55,097 nt of DNA from Nostoc calcicola FACHB-3891 (GCF_014697355.1 NZ_JACJRQ010000047.1:1-55097), one strand, 5' to 3'. Positions 7,514-16,453 are shown, counted from the stretch's first letter. Program-made: numbers and translations. The notes: generated by a model not told the origin, from the sequence alone.

Positions 7514-8434
7514 TCATGGCTTGCCAAAGCTTTCGTATAACCAAGCCAAGGCAGCACCGACAGTTTCAGCTAGAATACTCACGAGGCGATATAAAGCGAT
7601 CGCACTAAACACTAACGCAGCTGGAAACTGGTGTCGTAAAAGTTCATAAGCAGTCGCTTCAAACACACCTAACCCACCAGGGGCACCCGGAATTACTAAC
7701 CCCAGCAACCAAGCACAACTAAAAGCCCCTAACAATAAAGGAATTTGACTTAAATTACCAGAATTTAGTGCAAATACAGTTAAAATGAACCCGATGGCAC
7801 GCAAACTTAAAAAGCCCAATTCTCCTAATAAAGGTCGTAGGGGATAGCGTTTAATAGTTAAAACGACAGTTGGCTGAATATTAGGATCGGATTTTTTTGC
7901 CTTCAGTTTGTACAAAAAACGAATAGCTGGGTTTAAAAACCGGGGATGAACTGCACAAAGCACCACAGCTAAACTCAGCAATTGTAAGATTTGTACAACC
8001 AATGTAGTATTATTCGCTGCAAACTGGCTACTGAATAGGATAATGATAATTAAAGCAGCCGTTGCCATCAGTAGCGGTTCTAGCAAAACGCTTAAGGTGG
8101 CTGCACCAGGAGAAACATTGGCATTTTTAGCGGCGAGAATTCGGCCGTAGTAATGCCAGATATTACCTGGTAAATACTTAGCAATATTAGTTTTTAGGTA
8201 AACTCGGATAAACTGGGGAGATGAGACGGGTTGATTTAACTCTTGCAAAACCCAAGTCCAGATCCAGCCAGCCCAAGTGTGTGCAAGTAAAGTGACGAGT
8301 GTAGCGATCGCCATAATTGCCCATCCTACACCATTAATGTGGATAGCAGTCACTTCAATCCAATTATCCTTCAAAGCTCTGCCTAAAAAAAATAGTGTTC
8401 CGCCCAAAATTATCCAGCGTAAAAATTGCTTCAT
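7514..8434 (-). CDS. Flippase-like / lysylphosphatidylglycerol synthase-type membrane protein (UPF0104)
   Basis: A polytopic inner-membrane protein of 306 residues with about eight hydrophobic helices, of the lysylphosphatidylglycerol synthase transmembrane-region (UPF0104, PF03706) family. Some members act as lipid flippases. Visible family features are YLKTNIAKYLPGNIWHYYGRILAAK (about residues 80-105), a conserved NxxKYLPG-type motif, and the late GLVIPGAPGGLGVFEATAYELL motif (about 246-268; P-G-G-L-G-x-x-E). There is no aminoacyl-transferase domain, so it is not a full MprF. It stands alone; the transported lipid or polysaccharide intermediate is unknown. Confidence 0.82.
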   Translation of the reverse strand: MKQFLRWIILGGTLFFLGRALKDNWIEVTAIHINGVGWAIMAIATLVTLLAHTWAGWIWTWVLQELNQPVSSPQFIRVYLKTNIAKYLPGNIWHYYGRILAAKNANVSPGAATLSVLLEPLLMATAALIIIILFSSQFAANNTTLVVQILQLLSLAVVLCAVHPRFLNPAIRFLYKLKAKKSDPNIQPTVVLTIKRYPLRPLLGELGFLSLRAIGFILTVFALNSGNLSQIPLLLGAFSCAWLLGLVIPGAPGGLGVFEATAYELLRHQFPAALVFSAIALYRLVSILAETVGAALAWLYESFGKP

Positions 8435-8624
8435 GAATTTGGTATTAATTCTGACTTGTGGATTCTGGATTTTGAATCCTGAATATTATTTTATATCTCT
8501 CCAAAGTTAGATAAAAATCTTATTTTTGTGCTAAATAAAATGTGACCTGCGCTAGAGGTAAAAGTTATTTTATTCATCATATTATCAATAAAGGTTATTC
8601 AAAAAAAAGCAAGGAGTTAGGAAT

Positions 8625-9188
8625 ATGAAAAAAGTAGGTACTTGGCTGAAAAATATTCGCCCATTGAAAGTTTTAACTGTTTTTTTAGCAGGCATATTTT
8701 TCTTTCTGACACAGGCTTGTGGCGCCCCTGGAGTAGCAACACAGCCACCCCAGCCTCGTGCCCAAGCACCGAATGTGGAACGATACGATCCCACAAAAGA
8801 TTATCCTCTTTCTTCTCCCTCTGGTGGGATAAATAACTTTAGTGATGTAGATCCCAGAGCAAAAGACGAAAAGGCAATTAATGACAAAGCAGATGCCCTG
8901 GTGAGAAATGCTCAGAAAAACATTGAGGAGAAAGGAGTTAAAAATCCCGCAGAGGCTTTCCGGAATCTTCAAAAAACACCCGTTGGTGAAAAACTGAAAG
9001 ACGCTGGCGAAAATATTGGCAGTTCAGTTCAAGAAGTTGGCGAAGGTGTAGCTAAAGGGACTCAGCGAGGAATTGAAAATATCAAAGGTAATTCCCAGAA
9101 TGCTGCTGAAGACGTAACGAAAAATGTTCAGCGTGGAGCTGAGGATGCAGGTGACGCAGTAAAAAGGACAGTCAGAAACATTGATTGA
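8625..9188 (+). CDS. Putative lipoprotein or secreted protein of the DUF6658 type
   Basis: A 187-residue exported protein. The signal is a basic N-terminus (MKKVGTWLKNIRPLK) and a hydrophobic core ending FFLTQAC, a weak lipobox with Cys at residue 32. The mature part begins with a Pro/Ala-rich linker. A helical repeat region rich in Lys, Ala, Gly and Asn follows (VQEVGEGVAKGTQRGIENIKG; NVQRGAEDAGDAVKRT), resembling late-embryogenesis-abundant or YtxH-like amphipathic helices. A good Shine-Dalgarno (GGAGTTAGG) precedes the ATG and an intrinsic terminator follows at 9257. It is monocistronic. The DUF number is from memory; a role in stress tolerance is a guess. Confidence 0.7.
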   Translation: MKKVGTWLKNIRPLKVLTVFLAGIFFFLTQACGAPGVATQPPQPRAQAPNVERYDPTKDYPLSSPSGGINNFSDVDPRAKDEKAINDKADALVRNAQKNIEEKGVKNPAEAFRNLQKTPVGEKLKDAGENIGSSVQEVGEGVAKGTQRGIENIKGNSQNAAEDVTKNVQRGAEDAGDAVKRTVRNID

Positions 9189-9256
9189 AATTAGTCAAAA
9201 TTAATCGTTAGATTGGTGGCAAAAATCCAGTTTAACAATAAACAATAAACGCACCG

Positions 9257-9293
9257 CTCGTCAAAATTCAGTTTGAATTCTGACGAGTTTTAA
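9257..9293 (+). terminator. Intrinsic terminator after the putative lipoprotein gene
   Basis: Stem CTCGTCA (9257-9263) pairs with TGACGAG (9281-9287). An inner stem ATTCA/TGAAT and the loop GTT complete the hairpin, and TTTTAATTT follows. Confidence 0.8.
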
Positions 9294-9392
9294 TTTCAGA
9301 ATTCAGGAGTCAGAATTCTGAATTCAGAATAAAGTTTTCTCCCCTACTCCCACTCCCTTTTTTAACTTAGGTTTGTTAATTGCCAGACGAGG

Positions 9393-10676
9393 TTAGTTTT
9401 GATTTTCTAAATACCAACGCTGTAGCGCCAGCCGTTGAATTTCCCGCCAGGGAATATTATGTTTTCGGGCTAATTCTGCACAATCTTCATATTCTGGCTG
9501 CACGTTAGCAATCAGTTTTTCGGGCGATCGCCCTTTCCATGCTACTTTGACACGCACTTTGCCATATTCAGTTTCCACCTGTTGAATTTCTCGTTGTAAA
9601 ATCGAGCGTTGCTGATTAGTTCGGCGAATACCCAAAGTTGTGGTTTCACGAAATATCACCGCTTCACAACTGAGTAAATTTTCTGGATAACAGATCGCAG
9701 TCAACAAAATTCCTGGACGCGATTTTTTCATAGCGATCGCCACAGTAAAAACATCCAGCGCACCAGCCGCAAACAAAGCCTCAAACACATAGCCGATGGC
9801 TTGAGGATTTAAATCATCAATTTGGGTTTCTAGTACGGATATGGTTTCGAGATTTGAGCTAGTATCGCCAGAATCGCACAAATCTGACTCTAAAATTGCG
9901 CTTTCGCCCAGCCAGAGGCGTAAAATATTTGGGATGGGTAAATTTATGGTTCCTGCTCCCAATCCTATCTGCTTGATAACGATGGGGGGCGGTGAACCAA
10001 ATTCTCTTGCCAAGGTAGTGGCGATCGCGGCACCTGTTGGTGTCACCAGTTCTCGTTCAATGCCGTTGCTATAAACTGGGCAATTCCGCATTTCCCACAG
10101 CTTTAATACCGCCGGTACTGGTACAGCCATTTGACCATGTGCTGCCCTCACAGTGCCGCCACCAGTCGGAAACGCCGAGCAATATAGTAAGGGCAATCCT
10201 GACTCATTGCTCTCAATCCCTAACCAATCCAACCCCAAGCAAGTACCCACAATATCTACAATGGCATCTACAGCACCGACCTCATGAAAATGAACTTTTT
10301 CAGGAGAAATGCCATGTACCGCCCCTTCTGCCACAGCTAGCTGCCGGAATACCGCCAAACTCCAAGCTTCTGCCCGTGGTGGCAACCCCGCTTTGAGAAT
10401 CATCTGCTCTATTTCTGGCAGATGGCGTGCGTGATGATGAGTGTGTTCGCGATCGTGGTGGTGATGATGATGGTCTACTAAATCCACATGAACTTTAGTC
10501 GCCTGCTGACCATTCCGTTGCACAAATTCTGCTCTTAACTGATATTCCTGTTCAATTCCCAACCTATTAAGTTTTTCAATTAAATACTCCACAGGAACAC
10601 CCGAACTGACCAAAGCACCCAGGCACATATCACCGGAAATTCCTGTCGGACATTGAAGATAAGCGATTTTATTCAT
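9393..10676 (-). CDS. larC: Nickel pincer cofactor biosynthesis protein LarC
   Basis: LarC is the CTP-dependent nickel insertase (cyclometallase) that completes the nickel-pincer nucleotide cofactor of lactate racemase and related enzymes. The 427-residue protein has the DUF111 layout: N-terminal YLQCPTGISGDMCLGALVSSGVP, VHFHEVGAVDAIVDIVG (about residues 128-144), ELVTPTGAAIATTLA, and C-terminal LETQIDDLNPQAIGYVFEALFAAGALDVF. A His-rich metal loop with HHHHHHD and HTHHHARH lies at about residues 69-85. LarB and LarE are not in the window. The larC gene is often isolated in cyanobacteria, so the client enzyme is not evident here. Confidence 0.93.
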   Translation of the reverse strand: MNKIAYLQCPTGISGDMCLGALVSSGVPVEYLIEKLNRLGIEQEYQLRAEFVQRNGQQATKVHVDLVDHHHHHHDREHTHHHARHLPEIEQMILKAGLPPRAEAWSLAVFRQLAVAEGAVHGISPEKVHFHEVGAVDAIVDIVGTCLGLDWLGIESNESGLPLLYCSAFPTGGGTVRAAHGQMAVPVPAVLKLWEMRNCPVYSNGIERELVTPTGAAIATTLAREFGSPPPIVIKQIGLGAGTINLPIPNILRLWLGESAILESDLCDSGDTSSNLETISVLETQIDDLNPQAIGYVFEALFAAGALDVFTVAIAMKKSRPGILLTAICYPENLLSCEAVIFRETTTLGIRRTNQQRSILQREIQQVETEYGKVRVKVAWKGRSPEKLIANVQPEYEDCAELARKHNIPWREIQRLALQRWYLENQN

Positions 10677-10735
10677 AGTTATTAGTTATTAGTTATTAGT
10701 CATTAGTCATTAACTTTTCCCCGCGTCCCCGCGTC

Positions 10736-10793
10736 TCCCCCCTCTCCCCCACCTCCCCCACCTCCCCCATCTCCCCATCTCCCCATCCCCCCA
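10736..10793. repeat. C-rich short tandem repeat upstream of the TsaC-like gene
   Basis: Tandem CTCCCCCAC and CTCCCCAT units run up to 3 bp before the ATG of the next gene. They replace any normal Shine-Dalgarno, as at trpA. The same strand-asymmetric units occur at 15920-15960. Confidence 0.75.
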
Positions 10794-10796
10794 CCT

Positions 10797-11456
10797 ATGG
10801 CAAAAATTTTCCCAGTTCATCCGGATAATCCTCAAATTCGCCGAATAGAGGAAATAAAGTCAGCGCTCTCTAGTGGTGCTGTCATGCTTTACCCTACTGA
10901 TACAGTTTATGCGATCGGTTGTGATTTGAATGCCAAATCGGCGGTAGAACGAGTGCGGCAAATTAAGCAGCTAGCAAATGATAAACCACTGACATTTTTA
11001 TGTCCCTCGCTTTCAAATGTGGCAACTTATGCCTTCGTAAGTGACACAGCCTATCGGATTATGAAGCGCCTAATTCCAGGTACATACACGTTTTTGCTCC
11101 CAGCTACTAAGTTAGTACCGCGATTGGTGCAAAGTCCCAAGCGGAAAACTACAGGAATTAGAGTCCCAAACCATACTGTGTGTTTGGCTCTGCTGGAAGC
11201 CTTGGGTAATCCGATTATTTCAACTTCCGCACATGTGCCACCAGATGAAGTAGATAATGGCTTGATTCACATAGATCCAGAGACTATTCAATCGCGGGTA
11301 GAGTTATTTGACCGTTTGGACAAGTTCGTAGACATAATTGTAGATACTGGCGAGGAACCTACGTATGAAGTGTCTACCATTTTGGATTTAACGGGAGATG
11401 AAGCAGTAATGATACGGAGGGGTTTAGGTTGGGAAGCAGCAGCAGCGTGGGTATAA
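10797..11456 (+). CDS. L-threonylcarbamoyladenylate synthase family protein (TsaC/YciO)
   Basis: A YrdC-fold protein of 219 residues that would make threonylcarbamoyl-AMP from Thr, bicarbonate and ATP for tRNA t6A37 modification. Motifs are the lysine/arginine pocket LSSGAVMLYPTDTVYAIGCD (about residues 26-45), KQLANDKPLTFLCPS (57-71), PGTYTFLLPAT, KRKTTGIRVPNH (114-125) and NPIISTSAH (134-142). The KPLTFLC form is nearer the YciO branch than E. coli TsaC, so I do not give a symbol. The start codon is preceded by a C-rich repeat rather than a clear ribosome-binding site. Confidence 0.85.
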   Translation: MAKIFPVHPDNPQIRRIEEIKSALSSGAVMLYPTDTVYAIGCDLNAKSAVERVRQIKQLANDKPLTFLCPSLSNVATYAFVSDTAYRIMKRLIPGTYTFLLPATKLVPRLVQSPKRKTTGIRVPNHTVCLALLEALGNPIISTSAHVPPDEVDNGLIHIDPETIQSRVELFDRLDKFVDIIVDTGEEPTYEVSTILDLTGDEAVMIRRGLGWEAAAAWV

Positions 11457-11840
11457 CAATTCAATTTCATCAGCGCACCTCTTGGTTTCGGAAATTGTGA
11501 TTTAAATAACTCCAGTTTTGAAATTGTCATAATTAAAGGCGATTGCAGTGGGTATAACAGGATGGTAGCAACACTCGCTAGAGCAAGGCATTTGACAAAT
11601 TGAAAAAAATGGTGCGTATCCATTTACTAGGATCAATGTGGTGGTTTGTGGAAGAACCGACACATTGTCATAGCTATAACTCTTTCGTATTTCCTACAGT
11701 TTTAAATATGAGCTTTAGATCTGAGCATTACATAGGGCAAGTCTTGATGGATGAATGCCCAAAGATTCTCCAGCCAAGACTAGCCTCGATCGCTTTGTCT
11801 GCGTTGTAATTACGGTGCAATACTACTCCCTGGAAAAGTC
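11457..11840. other. Intergenic region upstream of the HetZ-related gene
   Basis: 384 bp without a supported gene; a plus-strand reading frame of 69 codons (11600-11809) has no family resemblance. I looked for, and did not see, a clear NtcA site (GTA-N8-TAC) or the GC-rich inverted HetR target known from hetP and hetZ promoters. Confidence 0.35.
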
Positions 11841-13061
11841 ATGAAAGCTAATGTCGCCAATCTACCCAACTCTACACCAATTTTCGAGGAGCATGTTTCT
11901 GGCGAAGAATTGCCAGCTAGCAGCAGTGATACGTTGATTCAACTGCTGTGTCAGGAAATGCAAGCACAAGTGAAAGCAGCACCCAGGTGCGTACAAGCTT
12001 TAGCAAAGCGCATTGCCAAAGAAGTAGAACGCATTTGCGATAAAAGCTCCCGTATCCAAACATCTGGACAAATTAAGTCTTGGCAGATGACGTTGGCAAG
12101 ACATCGGATGCAAAAGTGCTTACGTTACTACCAACTAGGTTCAAAGCAAGGGCGGGTGGAATTACATAGCAATTTAGGTGCGATGGTTTACCGTCACGTT
12201 ACTATATCCGGTTCGGAGTTGGGTTTTGACGCTCGCTACAGCCTAATTGAAGATTTTTTACAAGCATTTTATATTGAAGCGATTAAAGCTTTCCGCCGCG
12301 AAAACGAATTACCTGAGGATCACACGCCGCGTACTCAGCTGCAATTAGCTGAATATATGGCGTTTACAGAACAGTACGCCAAACGTCGCATCAATTTACC
12401 TGGCGGTGCAAATCAGCAATTAATTATCTTGCGGGCGCAAGGTTTCGCTCGTCGCCAGCCCCAAGAAACTACTGTGGATATTGAAATGGCGGTGGAGTCT
12501 GCTAAGGGTGAAGAAGCAGAATCTTACCAGCGCAATTCTGCGGTGCAACAACTGCGATCGCAAATGATCGCCAAAGCCAGTTTCGATCCATCAGAAGAAT
12601 CAGAACGCGATCGCGTCATCGCTGAATTGATGAAATACTTAGAGTCTCAAGGTCAATCTGACTGCATGGACTACTTAAGTCTGAAACTGCAAGACCTTTC
12701 AGCACCAGAAATTGACCAAATTCTCGGTTTAACCAGCCGTCAGCGCGATTATCTGCAACAACGGTTTAAATACCATGTAGAAAAGTTTGCCAAGCAACAC
12801 CATTGGCAATTGGTACATCAATGGTTAGGTGCGGGTTTAGAGCAAAAGTTGGGTTTATCTTCCCAACAGTGGGAAATCTTTATCGGTCAACTCACAGAAC
12901 AACAACAGCAAATTTTACAACTTAAAACTGCACGAGAAAACGATCAAGCGATCGCCAAAGTCATCAAATGCACCCCCAAACAACTGCAAAAGCGCTGGAC
13001 TCAACTTTTAGAATTAGCATGGGCTATCCGCAACGGTAATACTGAAGCACAGACGGGTTGA
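11841..13061 (+). CDS. HetZ-related protein
   Basis: A 406-residue soluble protein of the HetZ family. HetZ is a DNA-binding regulator needed early in heterocyst differentiation in Anabaena. Recognisable parts are LARHRMQKCLRYYQLGSKQGRVELHSNLG (about 87-115), MVYRHV, YSLIEDFLQAFYIEAIKAFRRE (about 135-155) and C-terminal helical segments with sigma-factor-like helices (LTEQQQQILQLK, CTPKQLQKRWTQLLELA). The hetZ gene proper is normally followed by patU5/patU3, and neither is here, so this is more likely the paralogue annotated as HetZ-related. It is monocistronic and its HIP1 content matches its neighbours. Confidence 0.75.
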   Translation: MKANVANLPNSTPIFEEHVSGEELPASSSDTLIQLLCQEMQAQVKAAPRCVQALAKRIAKEVERICDKSSRIQTSGQIKSWQMTLARHRMQKCLRYYQLGSKQGRVELHSNLGAMVYRHVTISGSELGFDARYSLIEDFLQAFYIEAIKAFRRENELPEDHTPRTQLQLAEYMAFTEQYAKRRINLPGGANQQLIILRAQGFARRQPQETTVDIEMAVESAKGEEAESYQRNSAVQQLRSQMIAKASFDPSEESERDRVIAELMKYLESQGQSDCMDYLSLKLQDLSAPEIDQILGLTSRQRDYLQQRFKYHVEKFAKQHHWQLVHQWLGAGLEQKLGLSSQQWEIFIGQLTEQQQQILQLKTARENDQAIAKVIKCTPKQLQKRWTQLLELAWAIRNGNTEAQTG

Positions 13062-13253
13062 AGTCCAAAGGAAAATTACTACTTCAATTAATAATTCATT
13101 TTTTATCCAAACTATTAATACATTTGTATTTATTTAGTACATAAATACCAAATTTATGTACTTTAAACAAAAATTCATATTCAGCAACTCACCATTTATT
13201 ACTGCTTCTATGGAATCCTAGAATAAGCGGTACTTTTGGCAGAGGAATTCAGG

Positions 13254-13730
13254 ATGGCTCTGACTCAAGGTGGGCGGGCAAATAAGGCAGGGAAGATTCT
13301 AGAAATTAATGTAGAAGCAATCTTGAATGGACATAATTATTTTCAAGTAGGAAATTATGTCTCAAAAGAATTTGTATTGAATGCGGCTTTATTGCCAAAA
13401 CGCTATGGTAAAGAGGTTTATATTGGCACTGGAATTTATCATACTGATTTAAAGGTTGATTTTTATGTTGTTGGCTCACCTGCAATGCCATCTGGTTTAA
13501 TTATTGAGTGTAAATGGCAAGAAAGCCCTGGCTCGGTTGATGAAAAGTTTCCTTATTTAAATATGAACATTCAGCATTATTACCCTGCACCGACTATCGT
13601 CATATTAGGTGGTGAAGGAATGCGAGAAGGTGCAAGTAAATGGCTGAAAGCAAGAGTTAATGATAATCAGAATTTATTAGCAGTTTATAGCCTAGACAGA
13701 TTCATTGCCTGGGCAAATAAAAATCTTTGA
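13254..13730 (+). CDS. PD-(D/E)XK family endonuclease, probable restriction enzyme
   Basis: A 158-residue protein with a compact PD-(D/E)XK core. Asp69 (KVDFYVV) and the Glu85-Cys-Lys87 motif (LIIECKWQESPGS) form the expected metal-binding set. HTDLKVDF precedes them, and a helix-strand region with NMNIQHYYPAPTIVILGGEG follows. I start at the ATG at 13254 (AGAGGA seven bases upstream) rather than the in-frame TTG at 13236. It is convergent with an adenine methyltransferase 162 bp away, so the pair probably forms a type II restriction-modification system. The target site cannot be read from the endonuclease. Confidence 0.68.
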   Translation: MALTQGGRANKAGKILEINVEAILNGHNYFQVGNYVSKEFVLNAALLPKRYGKEVYIGTGIYHTDLKVDFYVVGSPAMPSGLIIECKWQESPGSVDEKFPYLNMNIQHYYPAPTIVILGGEGMREGASKWLKARVNDNQNLLAVYSLDRFIAWANKNL

Positions 13731-13824
13731 AGAAGGAGTCAGAATTCAGAATGTAATGGTTCATATATTGGGATACACCACTTTTTTATAGTGGTTTCCG
13801 TATCGGTGACGTACAGAAAAAATA

Positions 13825-13852
13825 GTAGGGTAGCACAGCTGTGCTACCCTAC
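13825..13852. repeat. Perfect 28-bp palindrome between convergent genes
   Basis: GTAGGGTAGCACAG followed by its exact complement lies between the nuclease and methyltransferase 3' ends. It belongs to the scattered palindrome family described under findings and could act as a bidirectional transcription end. Confidence 0.8.
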
Positions 13853-13892
13853 CCATGTACTAAATTTAATTTAATAACGTAATTAAACCCAT

Positions 13893-14792
13893 TTATTCAC
13901 TACCAAGGCATACAGGATTCATGCTGAATTCTGAATTCTGACTCCTGAATTCTTTATTATCAAAAGATGTAATTAATAATTCGTTAATTATGCCTCTATT
14001 TTTTATGTTTGAGTTAATCGATCGCGCTGCTTTGATTGTGTGTGTTTCAAAATTGATATCTGTATAAATTTTTTTAATAAATTCACTATCAGAGTTACAT
14101 ACCATAACTTTGACACCCCGACTTGCCAACTCGGCACAAGTATCTCTCAAAATTTCTTGGTCTTTTCTAGTAAAACAATTTGAACTATAAGCGGTGAAAT
14201 AGCTCGTGTCACTGATAGGGTGGTAAGGTGGATCAAAAAACACAAAGTCATCACTGCTAGTAGCATACTTTAACACTTGCGTAAAATCTGCTTGTTGAAT
14301 TGTTGTGTGAGAAAGTGCTGTGGAGGCTAGTTGCAATAAATTTTCAGGACAAATGTTGGGATTGTCATATCTGCCTAAGGGCACATTGAATTTACCCTGT
14401 GAATTCACTCGATAAAGACCATTGAAACAGGTTTTATTCAGATATATTAAACGAGCAGCTTTTTCTAAATCAGTACCAGCAAAGTCGTTTCTTACACTAT
14501 AGTAATAATCTCTAGTATGTCGTTTCTTATGTTCTTTAAGGAGCAAGATTAATTCATCAACCTTATCTCTAACGCAGCAATAAGTATTAATTAATTCGGC
14601 GTTAATATCAGTTAAAAATGCTGTGGTTGGTTGCAGATAGAAAAAGACAGCACCGCCACCTAAAAATGGTTCATAGTAATTTTTATAATTATTGGGAAAA
14701 TAAGGAATATATTGCTGAATCAACCTACTTTTACCCCCTGCCCACTTCAAAAATGGACGCGGGCTAGTTTCTTTAGGGATTTGAATAACCAT
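13893..14792 (-). CDS. DNA adenine-N6 methyltransferase, Dam/DpnM (D12) type
   Basis: Transfers a methyl group from S-adenosylmethionine to adenine in duplex DNA. The 299-residue protein has the D12-class order: FLKWAGGKSRLI (motif X/I lead), YEPFLGGGAVFF (motif I), CVRDKV..NDFAGTDLEKAARLIYLNKTCFNGLYRVNSQG (target recognition region) and DFVFFDPPYHP (motif IV, catalytic DPPY). Closest by memory to DpnM/Dam-like enzymes, many of which recognise GATC. Its C-terminal 15 or so residues (FRSQNSEFSMNP) are encoded by the GAATTC-rich dispersed repeat at 13922-13951. Convergent with the PD-(D/E)XK gene. Confidence 0.9.
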   Translation of the reverse strand: MVIQIPKETSPRPFLKWAGGKSRLIQQYIPYFPNNYKNYYEPFLGGGAVFFYLQPTTAFLTDINAELINTYCCVRDKVDELILLLKEHKKRHTRDYYYSVRNDFAGTDLEKAARLIYLNKTCFNGLYRVNSQGKFNVPLGRYDNPNICPENLLQLASTALSHTTIQQADFTQVLKYATSSDDFVFFDPPYHPISDTSYFTAYSSNCFTRKDQEILRDTCAELASRGVKVMVCNSDSEFIKKIYTDINFETHTIKAARSINSNIKNRGIINELLITSFDNKEFRSQNSEFSMNPVCLGSE

Positions 14793-14956
14793 TTACCTAA
14801 AATTTTACAGAAATAATGGCGACTAAATATAGTTAATATAACTGACGAGCCGTATTTTATATTAACTGGTCAATTTTCCAGCCGCATAGATTACAATTGA
14901 GTAGATAAAGCATATCAAAACAAACGTAAGTTTATAACAAGGCAGTTTACATTCAA

Positions 14957-15163
14957 ATGTTTGACGGATTTTGGGATAACGTTTTTCGCTACCCCCGCTA
15001 CTTCATTACTGTCCTCTTAGGGGTATTTATCAACACCTTTGCGCCATTAGTGCCACTGTTGAAACGCCCAATCACCCTAATCGCCCTTTTGGGTTTGCTT
15101 GTTAGCAGTCTGGTGTTCGTGACCTTCACCTTACGTGCAATGCTGGGCTTGAGTACAATCTAG
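14957..15163 (+). CDS. DUF751 family small membrane protein (Ycf33-like)
   Basis: A 68-residue protein conserved in cyanobacteria and some plastids. Two hydrophobic segments are seen (about residues 14-32, RYFITVLLGVFINTFAPLV, and 40-60, TLIALLGLLVSSLVFVTFTL). The N-terminal FDGFWDNVFRYPRYF motif is typical. It lies 119 bp upstream of rbfA on the same strand, a common cyanobacterial neighbourhood. The function is unknown. Confidence 0.88.
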   Translation: MFDGFWDNVFRYPRYFITVLLGVFINTFAPLVPLLKRPITLIALLGLLVSSLVFVTFTLRAMLGLSTI

Positions 15164-15282
15164 GCTAGGGCGTGTGCCTTAGAGACAGTTATTTTTGGCG
15201 TTGCTTGCTATACGCCAGATACTATCTAGCCAACTTGCATTTATATTATGTCGTACAACCTCTGTGAGGAGGCTAAACTTTT

Positions 15283-15702
15283 ATGGCTACAAATCGCCGC
15301 GTCTCCCGCGTTGCTGAACTGATCAAACGGGAAGTTAGCCAAATGCTGCTCAACGGCATTAAGGATGACCGTGTGGGTACAGGAATGGTAAGTGTTACTG
15401 ATGTTGATGTTTCTGGCGATCTCCAACACGCCAAAATCTACGTCAGTATTTATGGTACAGATGAAGCTAAGGCAGAAACAATGGCAGGCTTAAAGTCAGC
15501 TACGGGTTTTGTCCGCAGCGAACTTGGTGCTAGGGTACGGCTACGTCGTACACCAGAGGTGATCTTTGTGGAAGATCGCTCCATAGAACGTGGTAATAAA
15601 GTACTGGCACTATTAAACCAGCTGAACAATCAGCGATCGCCAGAAGATCCTGTAGCTGTAGAAAACACCACAGATCCCGACGATCGTGAATTCTCCGAAT
15701 AA
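15283..15702 (+). CDS. rbfA: Ribosome-binding factor A
   Basis: A 30S maturation factor that binds 16S rRNA near helix 1 and supports cold growth. The 139-residue protein has the KH-like RbfA fold: RRVSRVAELIKREVSQML at the N-terminus, DDRVGTGMVSVTDVDVSGDLQHAKIYVSI (about residues 25-54) and LGARVRLRRTPEVIFVEDRSIERG (about 80-103). It ends in a short acidic tail. A strong GAGGAGG Shine-Dalgarno lies 10 nt before the ATG. It follows the DUF751 gene. Confidence 0.96.
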   Translation: MATNRRVSRVAELIKREVSQMLLNGIKDDRVGTGMVSVTDVDVSGDLQHAKIYVSIYGTDEAKAETMAGLKSATGFVRSELGARVRLRRTPEVIFVEDRSIERGNKVLALLNQLNNQRSPEDPVAVENTTDPDDREFSE

Positions 15703-15805
15703 GTAACTAAAAGAACAATGTAACTTCAGAACAAATTGATCTCAGCAAATCCGCCAAACACTTTACAGACGTGACTAGATCGCGTCTGTTTTAATGTGAC
15801 CATAA

Positions 15806-15960
15806 GCATGGGGCATGGGGTATGGAGCATTGGGCATTGGGCATTAGGAAGGGGCAAAGGGAAAGGGGTAAGGGGGAAAGGTTAAATTTATCCCTTTACC
15901 CTTTACCCTTTAACCTTTTCCCCTACCCCCTCATCCCCCTCATCCCCCTCATCCCCCCAC
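15806..15960. repeat. Composite G-rich/C-rich dispersed repeat, copy 1
   Basis: A GCATTGGG array is followed by GGGGTAAGGGGGAAAGGTT, then AAATTTATCCCTTTACCC heptamers and TCATCCCCC units. The purine half and pyrimidine half are complementary and could form a long hairpin. Related copies lie at 17086-17200, 18982-19113 (opposite orientation) and 46797-47105. Confidence 0.8.
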
Positions 15961-16439
15961 ACTCCCCCCTTCTACAGATGTTTATCTAAAAAAAACCATG
16001 TAACATCAGCCCTGAAATTAACCAAGTAATTGCGGATTTGTTTAAGAAATTGTTAACAGTTGCTAGCCTAAAAGGCTTCATAGTGTAATTTAGCCGTTAG
16101 CTTTGCCATAGTTTATACACTAGTTGCTGCCAAATATCCTTATCTTGTTTACCTTGAGATAGATACCAACACTTCTAGATACAGCTTTCAGGTGATTATT
16201 TGATCTGTGAGCGATCGCTATATGGACTCTTCTCACCAGTCAAATCATGCCTCAAGGCACTAATGGCATAGCTTTGGAACCTGTTGAATAAAACTCACAC
16301 AACTAGTACAGCAGGTTTCGTTAACTACTTTGACATTGTTTTGTGAAGCTTATCTTTCGGAAATGTCAGCTTTTGTTGACTTTCTTAACATTTCTTGAGA
16401 TAATTTCAGGATGTGTAGCGTCAAAATGAAATTAGTTCC

Positions 16440-16453
16440 GTATAGCAAACTAC
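16440..16453 (+). promoter_or_regulatory. Candidate NtcA-binding site upstream of DUF4327
   Basis: GTATAGCAAACTAC is an exact match to the nitrogen-regulator NtcA consensus GTA-N8-TAC. It lies 92 bp before the start codon. I see no well-placed TAN3T -10 box about 22 nt downstream, so this may be chance. Confidence 0.3.

Noticed and set aside
15806..15960. Regularly spaced repeats considered as a CRISPR array (also at 43150 and 46980)
   Set aside because: The units are contiguous 7-9 bp tandem repeats without spacers, so they are STRR/LTRR-type sequences, not CRISPR.
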